DNA of 64,000 nt from Trichaptum fuscoviolaceum (taxonomy: Eukaryota; Basidiomycota; Agaricomycetes; Hymenochaetales; Trichaptaceae), in the NCBI GenBank assembly GCA_910574455.1, contig CAJSYZ010000007.1, forward strand, positions 496,001 to 560,000. Reading direction: 5' to 3'. A program made the translations under genes and the position numbers. This document shows, piece after piece, positions 24,569-34,838 of the stretch. The number at the start of each line of letters is the position of its first letter. The first letter of the stretch is position 1. Under the pieces are notes generated by a model. It did no database searches, was not told the DNA's origin, and saw only the letters and a program-made list of their open reading frames with translations.

Positions 24569-25133
24569 ATGTTCGCCAAGCTCCAGTCTGCTCTCGCTCT
24601 CTCCGCGTTCGCGCTCTCTGCCCTTGTCTCGGCCGCTCCAACGCCTTCGGGACCCGTGATGAACGTCGTGTTCAACCCCATGATCACCTCCCCGAAGGCG
24701 GGCGACGTCTGGGCCACCCAGTCCGTGCAGACCATCACCTGGCAGACAGACATGATCCCTGTGGAGGAGCGGAACTCAACGGGCACGATCCTGCTTGGCT
24801 GGGTCAACGCGACGTCGCAGGATGAGCATCTGAATGTTGGTGAGTGTCTTTTCGTAACACTGTCTCATCGCGATTCGTCTTAACCCCCTGTTAAAGCCCA
24901 GCCCCTTGCTACGGGCTTCCCGCTCATAAATGGTGCGGTCAACATCTCCGTCCCAGCAGATGTTGCGACTCGCGATGACTACATCGTCGTCCGTACGTAT
25001 ACCTCTCCCATTGGTCCCCATGCAACACACATTGATATTCATTTTTAATACAGTGTTCGGTGACTCGGGCAATGCGTCGCCAAAGTTCACCATCAATAAC
25101 CCGGCCCCGGTCGTGACCAGCCTATTCGGCTGA
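24569..25133 (+). CDS. Small secreted Kre9/Knh1-like N-terminal domain protein
   Basis: Three exons (24569-24839, 24897-24992, 25054-25133) give 148 aa. A clear signal peptide (LALSAFALSALVSAAP, cleavage near residue 21) precedes a single beta-sandwich domain: ITSPKAGDVWATQSVQTITW, then GTILLGWVN, GAVNISVPADV and DDYIVVLFGDSGNASPKFTI. This pattern is the yeast Kre9/Knh1 N-terminal type domain, often called Ser-Thr-rich GPI-anchored family in basidiomycetes. Unlike many relatives there is no Ser/Thr-rich tail or GPI signal; the protein ends a few residues after the domain (VVTSLFG), so it should be freely secreted. N-glycosylation sites (NST, NAT, NIS, NAS) are present. The exact function of this short form is unknown; a cell-wall role is inferred from the family. 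Confidence 0.85.
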
Positions 25134-25908
25134 GCGTGCCACCTCATTCCAGTCCTTCTCTACGGACTTCCTTTCTGTTCTTCGCTTGACGTCTATTCAC
25201 GACCTTTTGGACTAGGACCTTTACCATCTTCCGTCTTCCGTTCTCATGTGATCTGGTACCATCCCCTCCTACCCTCGCACCCGTTGCATGGACTTTTATT
25301 AATGGACTTTCATCTTGCTGTTACCCGTGTGCCTCTGCAGTGTCTCGCCTTACAACCTCTAGTTAGTAAAACATGTGGACTCCTCAATAGTATGTCTTAG
25401 TCCCGTGCCTCTATGTGGTGATACTTTGCAATTGCATCTGCTTCAAAGACATGATGTTGGGTCGAGCTTCGCGATAGATCCCTTGCATATTGGGGAGAAC
25501 CTGAAGGTGCAACTGCAGCTCTTGAACAAGGTTTCAACGCTATCTTACACTACTACTTTAGTTTGACAATGCCGAAGGTTGATCCTCCTCCAACCCTTTA
25601 TGCTGTCCTTCAAGCTTTGGTTATATGAGGCGGACCTCGAAGGTTGTTTTCGTTCCACCGATCTTGAATCACTCTGCTTTTCCAGACCAAAGCAATGCCA
25701 AAAACTTCTGTTCGTTTACAACACACTCAGAATTGCTGCTCGAAATCTTCTGTAACTGAAGCCTTCAGGAATATTTCACAAAGGATGAGTCAATTGGTAA
25801 TCTACATTTGTAAACTATCTACATCATGAGCACGTACTCTATGTCGTGCAAATTAAGACTGCCGTTCATGGACGACCTCCTGGGCCATACAGATAGATGT
25901 ACGGGATA
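25134..25908. other. Intergenic stretch between convergent genes
   Basis: Contains the 3' UTR of the secreted-protein gene, with CT-rich sequence. A 63-residue frame at 25375-25566 shows no recognisable content. Confidence 0.55.
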
Positions 25909-26980
25909 TCAGGCAAAAGCAGGATCTAGCATCCAGTGGTGACTCGTCCCGAGCAAGCGACAATACGCAGGGAGGACATGAATAGCCGAAAGCCACATCT
26001 ACTCTCCGTTGAGTATTGACCATAATCATCTACATTTGCAACAAGACTCACATTATAGAGCAAGCACGATGTCTTATCAGCAGGTATATCGTTGAACGCC
26101 AAGAACCGGACGCCAATCGCGAAACCAAGCACGTTGAATACGAGAGATGCGAGGGTGTCGAGCTCCCAGACCCGTGTGACCGCTATCGACCAGGAAAGCA
26201 TAAGGAGGAACAAGGTCGGGCGGGCAAGGCGGGGCGCTGCGATCGGCAGTGTCTTTCGTCGCATGAGCTTGTCGCCTTCAATGTCCTTGAAGTCGGTGGC
26301 CTGATTCGTCGTGCCGTACGCCCCTGTGCTCAGGAATATAGACAGCGCCGCAGCTTTGTTCACGACATGCGGGTTCGGTCCTGTCACCAATCCCGTTTCT
26401 CTCAGTACGTGCTCTCTTCTCGTCATATCAAGAGAAGGTTTCTGACCTGCAATCAAGCAAGCCCCGAGCTCGAAGCACGCAAGGTTGGTCGCCAGGAGCG
26501 CCGTGCGCGTCACCCAGTTCCGGTGCCCGCCGAGCTCGTTGTACATACCAGAGAGCAGCGCGGAGCCAAGGCTCGCATACACCGCCTCAGCACTGTAGCA
26601 CGCCGAGAGCGCGAGACACGCGGGTACAGACAGCCAGCGCAGGGCGCGTGCGGCAGGGAGCGAGATGCGACCCGTTGCGAGCGGACGGTCGGCTTTGTTG
26701 AGCTTGTCTTCTTCCGGGTTAAGGATCTGGTTCCCGAGGTCGAATTGCAGGCAGTGCATCCAGACCCAGAAGACGATGTGTGCAAGCTTAGGGAGGGAGT
26801 GGGAGCTGAGCTGGAGCGTGGATGCTGCCGCTAGGCATGTCTGATAGTAGACGTCAACTATGGTTTGAAAGAGCTCAGGCAGAGACGTACGATTGGGATC
26901 ATTGTTGTTTTAAAGTCGGATTTGGTGAAGAGGAACAGAGTGTAGGCGAAAGAAAGAGGGGATGTGATGATGCTGGACAT
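25909..26980 (-). CDS. UbiA-family prenyltransferase
   Basis: Starts at 26980 with MSSIITSPLSFAYTLFLF; exon 2 begins at 26840. Two later introns were placed: about 51 nt after GACLIA, and one after LLYN whose acceptor restores MWLSAIHVLPAYCRLLG, ending at 25909. The first Asp-rich motif is in FDLGNQILNPEEDKLNKADRP and the second in DFKDIEGDKLMRRKT, both diagnostic for UbiA enzymes. These integral membrane proteins transfer prenyl chains from isoprenyl diphosphates to aromatic or other acceptors. Several hydrophobic helices are visible. Many agaricomycete UbiA homologues of this type lack a known acceptor, so the product is not assigned. An FAD monooxygenase lies 4 kb away, which is suggestive but not a cluster by itself. 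Confidence 0.85.
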
Positions 26981-28074
26981 CTTGACCGTGAATCTCAGTC
27001 TGCCAGCGACTGTTTATTGAGTTCGTTCTCATCTTATACGCACTCTATAAAGCTTACTCAATCCATATTCTCGTTAGGCTTAACCTGTTGTTGGGGGAAA
27101 TGATCCATTGTCCGTAGCGGGGGATAGAAGCACCTGCGTATTCCACTCTTCTCGCACCCTAGTGGAGGGCAGCTTCAAAACGGAGTAAGATCGCCGGATT
27201 GATGATAAGAGGAAGCCTCTTCACATAACGATAGGTAGCTTCTTAGCAAGAAACCACGTCCGCGAAGACTGCACCGCAAGCCGTACGGAGCGCAGAACAC
27301 GCCGGCAGGTAACTATCAGTCACTGTATATTATAATTATGATTTGAAATTCTGGAAGTGTATTCGCCTACTTACGGTATCAACATGCGACTCGGATTGTT
27401 TTCTTGAAGGAGGTCAAAAAGTATAACAAGTCATCGCGGTGACCTCGGTCCGTGAGATCGGGAGGAAGAGTGATGTATTTTGGGACGTTGAGTTCCTTCC
27501 TCCAGAGATATTGAACACCCGAGAGATGTCTCCGAATTGGTAAGCCCCAAGCCCCATCGCAGACGGAGATCAACTATACCACTGAAACTTCTCAGCTAAA
27601 AGGCAATATCCAAAATACTTATTCCAAATAACATATGCGCTTACCTATGTACAATGATCTCCTTGTGGTCCGCGATGGTTTTGATTGATACACGGTGGTA
27701 ATGACAGACACCGGCTGATTTGGATTTCCCCAACGCTCTAAATTAACTGCGCATGATTCATCACCTTCTTACTAGTATGTAAGGAACTAGCGCACGCGCT
27801 CGACGGACAAGATACAATAATTTACTCACCATCTCTAATCCTTGACTCGGGGTTCGAGAACTCTGCTTCTCTGTGCGTCCCACTGGCAGTGAAAATAAGA
27901 TGCGGCTACTGAAGTGTGAGAAGTAGTCGATTCATGTTTTACGCAAAAAGTGATACCTTCACTAGTAGTAAAGTTCGATTTCGTATCGCATTAACATCCC
28001 TGATGTGCGAACCGATCGTGCTGCTCACGCGCCCCTCTCAATTCTTCTTCAACGTCGACCGTCTCACTTTTCCT
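26981..28074. other. Intergenic stretch with weak frames
   Basis: About 1.1 kb. A 64-residue minus-strand frame (27379-27573) has no recognised content. One ACTGGCAGT site lies at 27882-27890. The right end grades into the decayed EBP copy. Confidence 0.5.
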
Positions 28075-28541
28075 CCGACTGAGCTGGTAGCAGCAAGTGG
28101 CCAACAACCCATAAACCCGCGAGACAACGATAAACCATCTCAAAAGTTTGCGCACTCGTGCTCTTCTTCAGAGAGGGAATGAGGTCTTGTGATGCCTTTA
28201 CGGAACCCATGATAATAGAGGGAAAGGGAAGGGGCTTCAAAGGAGAGATGAATCAGCGTGTCGAATGACTGGTGAGTCATTAAAATGACCAGTGAACCTA
28301 TGAAGTACGCACCAGCGAGATGAATAGTACCGATCACCATTCCTGTCAATCGCATTCTTAAGACACATGAGAGCGCTCAACGTCCTATCTATAGTATTAT
28401 TCGTGACGGTTTCTGTTGCGAATGATTACGCCTATGTGCGTTGCAGTGATGAGCTCAGGTTGTCTTGTCTTGTCTCCTTTGACGTAGTAGCCTCTTATCC
28501 ACTTCTTTAGAGAGGAAGGCGCGTTTGGACAGGGTGGTCAT
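28075..28541 (-). pseudogene. Broken second copy of the EBP sterol isomerase gene
   Basis: Read on the minus strand from ATG at 28541 (MTTLSKRAF, compare MTTMSKETN upstream of the intact gene). The first exon is interrupted by stops. The exon 1/intron 1 border is still visible as a CTG/GTGCGTACTT donor, matching CTG/GTGCGTACTG of the intact gene. The acceptor CTCACCAG is followed by FDTLIHLSFEAPSLSLYYHG, which aligns with FDALIHFSFEGSFLYLS. The frame then reads KGITRPHSLSEEEHECANF and stops; faint DNA similarity to the following EBP codons continues for about 80 bp and then ends. The 3' half of the gene (helices 3-5 and the microexon) is missing. The retained intron shows that this arose by DNA duplication and not retroposition. 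Confidence 0.82.
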
Positions 28542-28929
28542 GATGCGCCTAACAATAGTACATTGAGAGAGAGAAACGCGCGCTTTTCGTTGCCGCTGTC
28601 GCCGTCGTCGCTGTGGCACAGTGGGAGTGCAGATGCAAGGTGCGTGTTCTCTCACTGGCAGGCATGTCGCGGCTTATCTCGTTCTCTCGGTTCAGTTCAC
28701 CCATGATTATTTACAATATGTCTAAAGTGCATACTAGAAGCGAGAGGGCAGTTCTCAGCCCAGGCTGGAGTCGCCAATCTGGTATTACATTCAATTCTTT
28801 CACCGTTTAGCTAAATAAGTACATTGCCTGTAACTACAGACATGCGAAAGCAAATTCTTACATGGGACAGCATAACAAACTACATAGCGACATCGCGTCA
28901 AAACAGTACAAGAAAGAAGAAACGGCCTG
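28542..28929. other. Duplicated EBP 5' flank and spacer
   Basis: The part next to 28545-28625 resembles the promoter/5' UTR of the intact EBP gene (shared CCACAGCGACGACG run on the minus strand). The rest shows nothing recognisable. Confidence 0.5.
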
Positions 28930-30891
28930 TTAGTACATCTCGAGCTGAAGGTTCCTGTTTGCTTCACCGTATTCAGTGACTGTCTCTATCCAACTCTCAT
29001 ACTTCTTTGTTCTACCGAAATCAATCAATCTGAAGCGCAGGTGCTCTGCACTTCGTTGGAAAGGCGAGTAATGGAGCGGGCCATACTGCATCAGTATATT
29101 GCGTCCATATACAGACTGGTGGACAAAGCCAGCAATGTGTAGCCGTTTCAAAAGCGAGAAACATTCTTGCCTGCAAATTCATTTTAGTATGATGGAAAGT
29201 CATTGCATTATTGAACGCACCTCTGGTCCATGGTGAGATCTTCAGGGTTCACTGAGACGCCGCAGTGCTCCAGGAGAAGAATCGGACTCATAAACTTCCC
29301 GTTCTTGATCGGTTCGTTGTCTTCGTCCGGAACATAGAAACCGTAGAACTGGGGAACGACGGCCCCGACTGGAACAGGTTCGCGGATCGGCGCAATCACG
29401 TTGTATCCGTTCCAGTGCTCGAACATGTGGATGGGGAAGCTCTGGTAAACTTTGGCTTCATTCTCCAGGTGCTGAGAGTGGGCCTCGTAGTCGTCATCCG
29501 GGATCGTCAATTTCGCAGTTACGCTGACTTTTTGGCTTGGTGGCTCGGGAATTCCATTTGACTTGTGTTTGCATTCTGGGTTAACGACAAGGAAGCGTAA
29601 GGATTGGAACCTCTTGTCTTTTCGATCCTCCTCTTCGAATGGTTTGCGGTTCTTGAACAAGACAGAGTACAAATGTCTTTGCTCCGCGTCAGTAGCCGTC
29701 TTCTTCATCAGGGGGTCTTCGACTGGCTCTTCACCATACTTCTCCCAGAACTCGTTCTTATCCGCCCTAAACTTCTCCATCGCACATTGCATGCACGGCT
29801 CTAGTGGAGATAACAGATCGCGCGGAACCTCAAGCTCAACTTGGTACACAAATGAGTGATGGCCGGAACCAATGCGACGTCGAGGCGTGATGTAAAGGTG
29901 GGCTTCAGGGCAGACGACAAAGTCGGATGGTACGTGCTCGGATATAGCGCGAACCGCCTTGAGCTGCCTCTCACCGTCTTCGGTGAGCTTGAGATGATAT
30001 GTGCGAATGATGTCGGGTGTGTCCTTCCCCCACTTGCATGTCTTCGGGTCGACTCCTTTACCATCAGTCGACCGATATTTTTTGGCTTCTCGCGAGGTGA
30101 CTTCAAGCGTGTGCCACGGGTCATGCACGATCAGCTTGCGGGGCAGAAACCCTATCGGAAGGTACTTTTGCAAACGCATGATTGGGGCGCTGAAAGGCCG
30201 GAGAGGATAGGGTGGCGGGTATCTAGACGGAGGGTAAAGGCACTGCGTGGTGGTGTCTGTAATGGTGCGGTCGATAACGAGCGATCTCCCGGTACGCCCC
30301 TTCCAAACTTGCTCTTCCAAGACTTTCAGGAACTGGCCAATAAGATACGGATTCATCAAATGAGGCTCGTCTTCAAGCTCTGCCTGCTTAATCTGATCTT
30401 TCGCATAATCCAGCTCGCCGATCTTTTTCATCCACGCTGCGAGTCTGCTCCCCGATGCTGTGGATTTCTAGCTGAATAGGCTATATAACAAAGTTGTCGG
30501 CGAAGTACTCACAGATACACGAGAGATTGGGGCAGTCCGGCATCCTATAAATGCGATAGAAATCGTAAAGCGTAGCTCCCCATATCTTGCAGCCATTTCC
30601 GGTGTGCTTTCCTTCGGGCGTCACCTTCATAGGTGGTCCTTTCGGGTCGCGCGGCCATTGCAATAAAACGAAACGTTCCTTTTTGTGTCTGTGATCATCT
30701 GGGTGTTCCCCTTTCTTCGGTTGATTATACCACTCGATATACTTCTTCCATTGGTCGTCAGTCTTGCGGTAGGTTTCGAAGTCAAGGTCCAAAGGCAGCT
30801 TAGGATACGTGAACTCGACGTCTCTCACTTCCTCGTATTTAGCTATCTCGGGTACTGTTGGTTGCGCAGGCAGTTGGGAGGTACTAGCCAT
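28930..30891 (-). CDS. Agaricomycete kinase-like protein lacking the catalytic aspartate
   Basis: Three exons. Exon 1 starts at 30891 (MASTSQLPAQPTVPEIAKYE) and ends at a GTGAGT near 30512. Exon 2 starts near 30455 with SSGSRLAAWMKK and ends near 29214. Exon 3 runs to the stop at 28930. The middle of exon 2 holds a degraded nucleotide-binding region (RRRIGSGHHSFVYQVELE), then SVTAKLTIPDDD and the hinge-like MSPILLLEHCGV. Exon 3 carries HIAGFVHQSVYGRNILM and FRLIDFGRTKKYESW. Conventional kinases have HxD in the catalytic loop; here it is HQS, although the Asn (GRN) and DFG are kept. This HxS form is common in a lineage-expanded agaricomycete family, so it is probably a pseudokinase or atypical kinase. 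No stops or slips were found. Substrate and role unknown. Confidence 0.72.
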
Positions 30892-31178
30892 GATGGTGGT
30901 AGGAGAAAAAGAAGTGGGCCACTTAAGAAGTGTCCCATGAGGCTTTTAAATTTGGGCGTAACCGTCAAAGAGACCTGGCAGACGCGTTTATTACGTCAGG
31001 AACGCGTCTCAGCCACAACTTTGTGTGCTCTCGGTGGCCCGGGCAAGTCAAAGCTGCAGCTGGCCACAATCGTGTTTTTGGTCTTTCAGTAAGTTTATGC
31101 ATATCGCTCAGACAATACTCTGAGATTCTGATGAAATCAATCTATCGATACAGCTACATCGAATAATGACAATATTTA

Positions 31179-32849
31179 CTAATATGAAGACTCCAACCTT
31201 GCCGAAAACCATTCCTCTGCGCGACTAATATCAGAGTGAAGATCATGATGCCACACAATATCCCTAAAACCAAAGAGATCCTCTTTAAGCCCCTCTGATG
31301 TAGGCCCATTGGGCCCACATCCATCGTAGACGTCGCCGGTACGTGTACTTGCCTCAAGTACTGCGTTCGCGTGAGGTTGGCGAACAAGTGAATATGCCTC
31401 CAGGGCGATCTTTTCGACGCAATCAATGTCAAAGAGGTACGGTATTATCTCTCAAAAAAACTAAGCTGAATTGACCAACCTCTATGTTCGTTTTCTTTGT
31501 TCTCGGGTGGGTTAGCAATTTCACCAACACCAATGCGTCCTCAATGCCTTGCCCAGCTCCAGCCCCAAGATGCGGAAGCATTCCATGCGCCGCGTCGCCT
31601 AGTAATGCCACTTGCTTTCGGGAGTAGTGCTCAAGAGGGGGGTTTATGGCGTGTATACTCCATGTACTAGGGCTTTCAATGCATCTCAGCAATTTTATTG
31701 CGTCGGAGCCCCAGCCGGAGAAGGTAGCCAGCAATTCAGCTTGGGTCCGCGGTGTCACCCATGGCTGGCCAGAGGGAAGAGGTCGTTCACCCCATCGAAC
31801 GGATCTATCGCATGAAAATGCGACGATAGTGAGCTAAGAAGAGTGCGTAAGAGCCGGATGTCACAGCCAGGTCATGTAAATACTAACCATTGTATCGCTC
31901 TTCGTATGGAATGTGATGATATGCTAAGACCCATACAAATTATTGTGAGTATATGCAAGTGATTTCTCGCGCTACTCACATTTCCGTGGCCTACCCAGCA
32001 AAGCGGCCGTGGACTCAGATCAACCTTCAAGTCCAGTTTATTGACGATTTCGATCGGCACAAGGCCTCGGTATGCAACAGTATTCGTGAATACCGCTCTC
32101 GTTATTGGATGCAATGAGTCATTCTCCCTCTCGTTTCCTGCTTCTGGCCCTGAACGAGATGGTGAGTCGACGACATATGAGCGGATAACTGACCTAATTC
32201 CGTCGGCACCCAGTACAATATCTGCCTCTGCCTTTGTCCCATCAGAAAATTTAAAGCCCACGTTAGAGTACTGTGAGGATAGCGATACGCTGGTGCATCG
32301 CTTGTTGAAGTGTGTTTTCTCGGGGCGGATTAGGTGCGCTAGTGCCTCGATAAAGACTGGTCGGTATAAGGCTATTGATGTATCATCCGGACCAGAGGGG
32401 TACTGATGCAGGTTAGTACACCGAATAGCATATTATTGGTGGCCTGACTACCTCGTAGAGTGTCTCATGTTCCCCGAAACCTGATACGAATCGATTTGGA
32501 CGCCGCTCTGGCTTGTCTTGTCCGGACCTGGCCAGGATCTCGTCAAGAATGCCGAGTTCTCTGAGCGCTCGGATTGCATTGGGACCTGCAATGGAAGTTT
32601 ATGAGCTGTCGGTACGAGTATCAGTACAAATCCTCACCGAAGGCTACGCCAGCACCTATTTCGCCAAATCGCTCCTAGGAGGAAGAGAGTAAGTGACCGC
32701 TCGGCATTCATTGCGCATAAGCTTACTGCGGCCTCATAGATGTCAACGTCGATGCCGCGTATTGTCAGACCCGCAGCGACGGCCAGTCCACATATTCCCC
32801 CTCCAACAACGGCGACGCTGAAGTCTCTTTTCTCCGTGTGGTTCGCCAT
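31179..32849 (-). CDS. FAD-dependent monooxygenase (salicylate hydroxylase-like)
   Basis: Start at 32849 (MANHTEKRDFSVAVVGGG), chosen because the Rossmann motif begins about ten residues later. Multiple short introns. The GxGxxG FAD site is VAVVGGGICGLAVAAGL. Later come DIVLGADGIRSVIR (the DG motif) and VALLGDAAHGMLPHLGAGAGQ, the GD motif that binds the FAD ribityl chain. The last exon is read in the frame AYSLVRQPHANAVLEAST through LKEDLFGFRDIVWHHDL to the stop at 31179, matching family C-termini. Group A flavoprotein hydroxylases use NAD(P)H and O2 to hydroxylate an aromatic substrate, often with decarboxylation (salicylate to catechol). The substrate here is unknown. The family is soluble and no signal peptide is visible. 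Confidence 0.85.
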
Positions 32850-33301
32850 GTACGCACTTGAAATGTGAATGCGTCCCTGCGATAGCAGAGGCATTCGGCG
32901 GAGTGCCGCATTGGCCGGGCGTGCTATTACTGGACATCGGAGGTATTTATATTACTCGTACTACACAATCTTAATCTTTATAAGTGCATATGCAGAATAC
33001 TGTTGCCGCAATGCTCTTGGTTAAGTTGCGATTCTTGTGTTTGCCACACAGCTCTACGAATGAAGATAATTGATATGAAAGTACTTCAATCCTGAAGTCC
33101 AACATTTAACATTCACTGCTGTAGGGCCTCCTGTCAACTCTACTGGTGTTATTCACTAGAAGCTCGATTAATGCAACTAAACCTTCAGATTCATTCATTC
33201 ATAACACTGTACATGACGCATACTATGAGACAATTTTACTAATACAATTCAGTGAGATTTACAAGTATACAAACATATGAGGAGGCCTGAGCCCAAACTT
33301 T
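32850..33301. other. Intergenic stretch, no gene seen
   Basis: AT-rich spacer between the FAD monooxygenase promoter and the 3' end of the first MYND gene; nothing recognisable. Confidence 0.55.
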
Positions 33302-34369
33302 TCAGAGTAAGTCCACCCCGTCTTCCCTGCACCAGACTTTATGATACTTCCAAGCCGCCTTTTGACAGTCTTTATTACAGTACCTCGCTTTCTTGCACCC
33401 GGCGCACTGAGACAGCTGCTGGGCATCCTTCGCTTTCCCGCAATAGCGGCAAAAGTCGCCTTCTCCAGCGCATATCGCCTGCAGACGACCCAGGACACGC
33501 ATCGCGAGCTCCTCCGGCTCCTTCTTGTTGTTCTCGTCCGCCGTCTGGATTCGTAAGAACGAAGATTCGGGCTCGATTGCCGTGCAGGCCGACCAGAGCT
33601 TCTTTTGGTGCGCATCAGCCTTCTCAAGTATGAAGACCTCGCCGCCGTGGCCCCGGACACCCAACATCGCAGAGACCAGGTCGAGCACGAATACGTCTGG
33701 GTCTGTGCCCCTCCCTCCAGCGGCTAGCAGCGGGTCGCCGAACGAGAGATATATGTAAGGTATGGGGTCGGAATCCAGTATGTATTGGGATATGCCGACG
33801 CGTGTTGAGCTGCCCCTTTGCGCCGTCATGTTGCACACATACATGGAGGTCTTCGGGACGACAAGTGCGTTCCCACCGATGAAGAAAGAGCTTGCGTCAA
33901 ATATGGCGCTGCACCCCTTGGCGGTACGTATCTGGAGCTTGGTCGACTCGGGCAGCGAGTCGAGAACAAGTTGCATCGCATGTGCCATCTTGTACCCGCT
34001 ATCATGATGCTTAACGCGCCAGTAGATCATCTCCAACTCCTGAGCACTCAACGCCCCAGACGCGCTCGGCTTGTACGCCGGGGACAGGAACGTCTCCGGT
34101 GTGATAGGATTGCTGAGTTGGTTGGCCGGCGACCCCAAGAAATAGGCGACTTTGTCTGGGCCCTGCATATTAGTCCAGATTTCCTGGGTGGCCGGTGGGA
34201 GAGATTCAGCCAGCTTAGAACCACGGCAGACTTCCAAAAGCTGCGCGTACTTGAAACGCGGTTCGGTAAGCGCCCTTTCGTGCAGCAGGATTCCGGCCAA
34301 GTCGTGCAGGTCCAGGACTAAGTTGTCTGGGAATGTGAAAACATCCGGATTGAACCTCGGAGGCATCAA
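33302..34369 (-). CDS. MYND zinc-finger protein, divergent pair copy 1
   Basis: A single uninterrupted 355-codon frame starting MMPPRFNPDVFTFP. The C-terminus carries a canonical MYND finger with the cysteine/histidine order CRYCGKAKDAQQ, CAGCKKARYC, CQKAAWKYHKVWC. MYND domains bind two zinc ions and usually contact proline-rich partner peptides. The N-terminal 300 residues (LVLDLHDLAGILLHERALTE, MIYWRVKHHDSGYKM, LAMRVLGRLQAICAGEGD) are shared with the gene at 34839 on the other strand but match no domain I know. No SET domain is present. The start could be the second methionine. Function unknown; protein-protein adaptor is the most that can be inferred. Confidence 0.85.
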   Translation of the reverse strand: MMPPRFNPDVFTFPDNLVLDLHDLAGILLHERALTEPRFKYAQLLEVCRGSKLAESLPPATQEIWTNMQGPDKVAYFLGSPANQLSNPITPETFLSPAYKPSASGALSAQELEMIYWRVKHHDSGYKMAHAMQLVLDSLPESTKLQIRTAKGCSAIFDASSFFIGGNALVVPKTSMYVCNMTAQRGSSTRVGISQYILDSDPIPYIYLSFGDPLLAAGGRGTDPDVFVLDLVSAMLGVRGHGGEVFILEKADAHQKKLWSACTAIEPESSFLRIQTADENNKKEPEELAMRVLGRLQAICAGEGDFCRYCGKAKDAQQLSQCAGCKKARYCNKDCQKAAWKYHKVWCREDGVDLL

Positions 34370-34838
34370 GGGGAAGAGGTGAAAGTTTTAATGTATTATA
34401 GAACCTGCGTAGAGTATGTGGGTGAGATAGGAGTTGGTCTCAGTGAGGGCTGCTCGGAAATGCATAACAATCAAATTTTCGGGTCCGAGTCGGAGATTTA
34501 ACTTCAAGTTGCAACTTTATATTTGAATACTATATTGGCCAACATTTCTCGGTTCCTTTTTCTCTTCTTGCATCAGCAACAAGGCCCTAGACTGCATATG
34601 ACTCTCCTACATCAATAACATCGCAGGAATTTGTGCAAACCTTCCACTCAGCTAAAATCAGACAAAACAAAGTTTGAGCCCCTTGAGATAAATGTGGTAA
34701 CGCTAGTGCTGCCTTTGTGCTCTTGCCGAGGTTGTGGTTGTGGCTGATAGTTGCCACCTCTTCTGTGGTCATGGCCCATCCTCTGCATCCTATGTACATA
34801 AAGGCTTTCCGGACAAGTGTCTCTCGCATACCACCAGA
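34370..34838. promoter_or_regulatory. Bidirectional promoter between the MYND genes
   Basis: About 470 bp between two head-to-head paralogues. Contains AT-rich stretches near 34480-34540 and a weak ACATAAAG sequence about 45 bp upstream of the plus-strand ATG. No longer repeat between its two halves was noticed. Confidence 0.4.

Noticed and set aside
26016..26834. Long plus-strand frame of 272 codons
   Set aside because: It is the antisense of the UbiA prenyltransferase exon, is extremely Arg-rich and has no recognisable domain.
29856..30479. 207-codon plus-strand frame
   Set aside because: Antisense of the kinase-like protein's second exon and without domain content.
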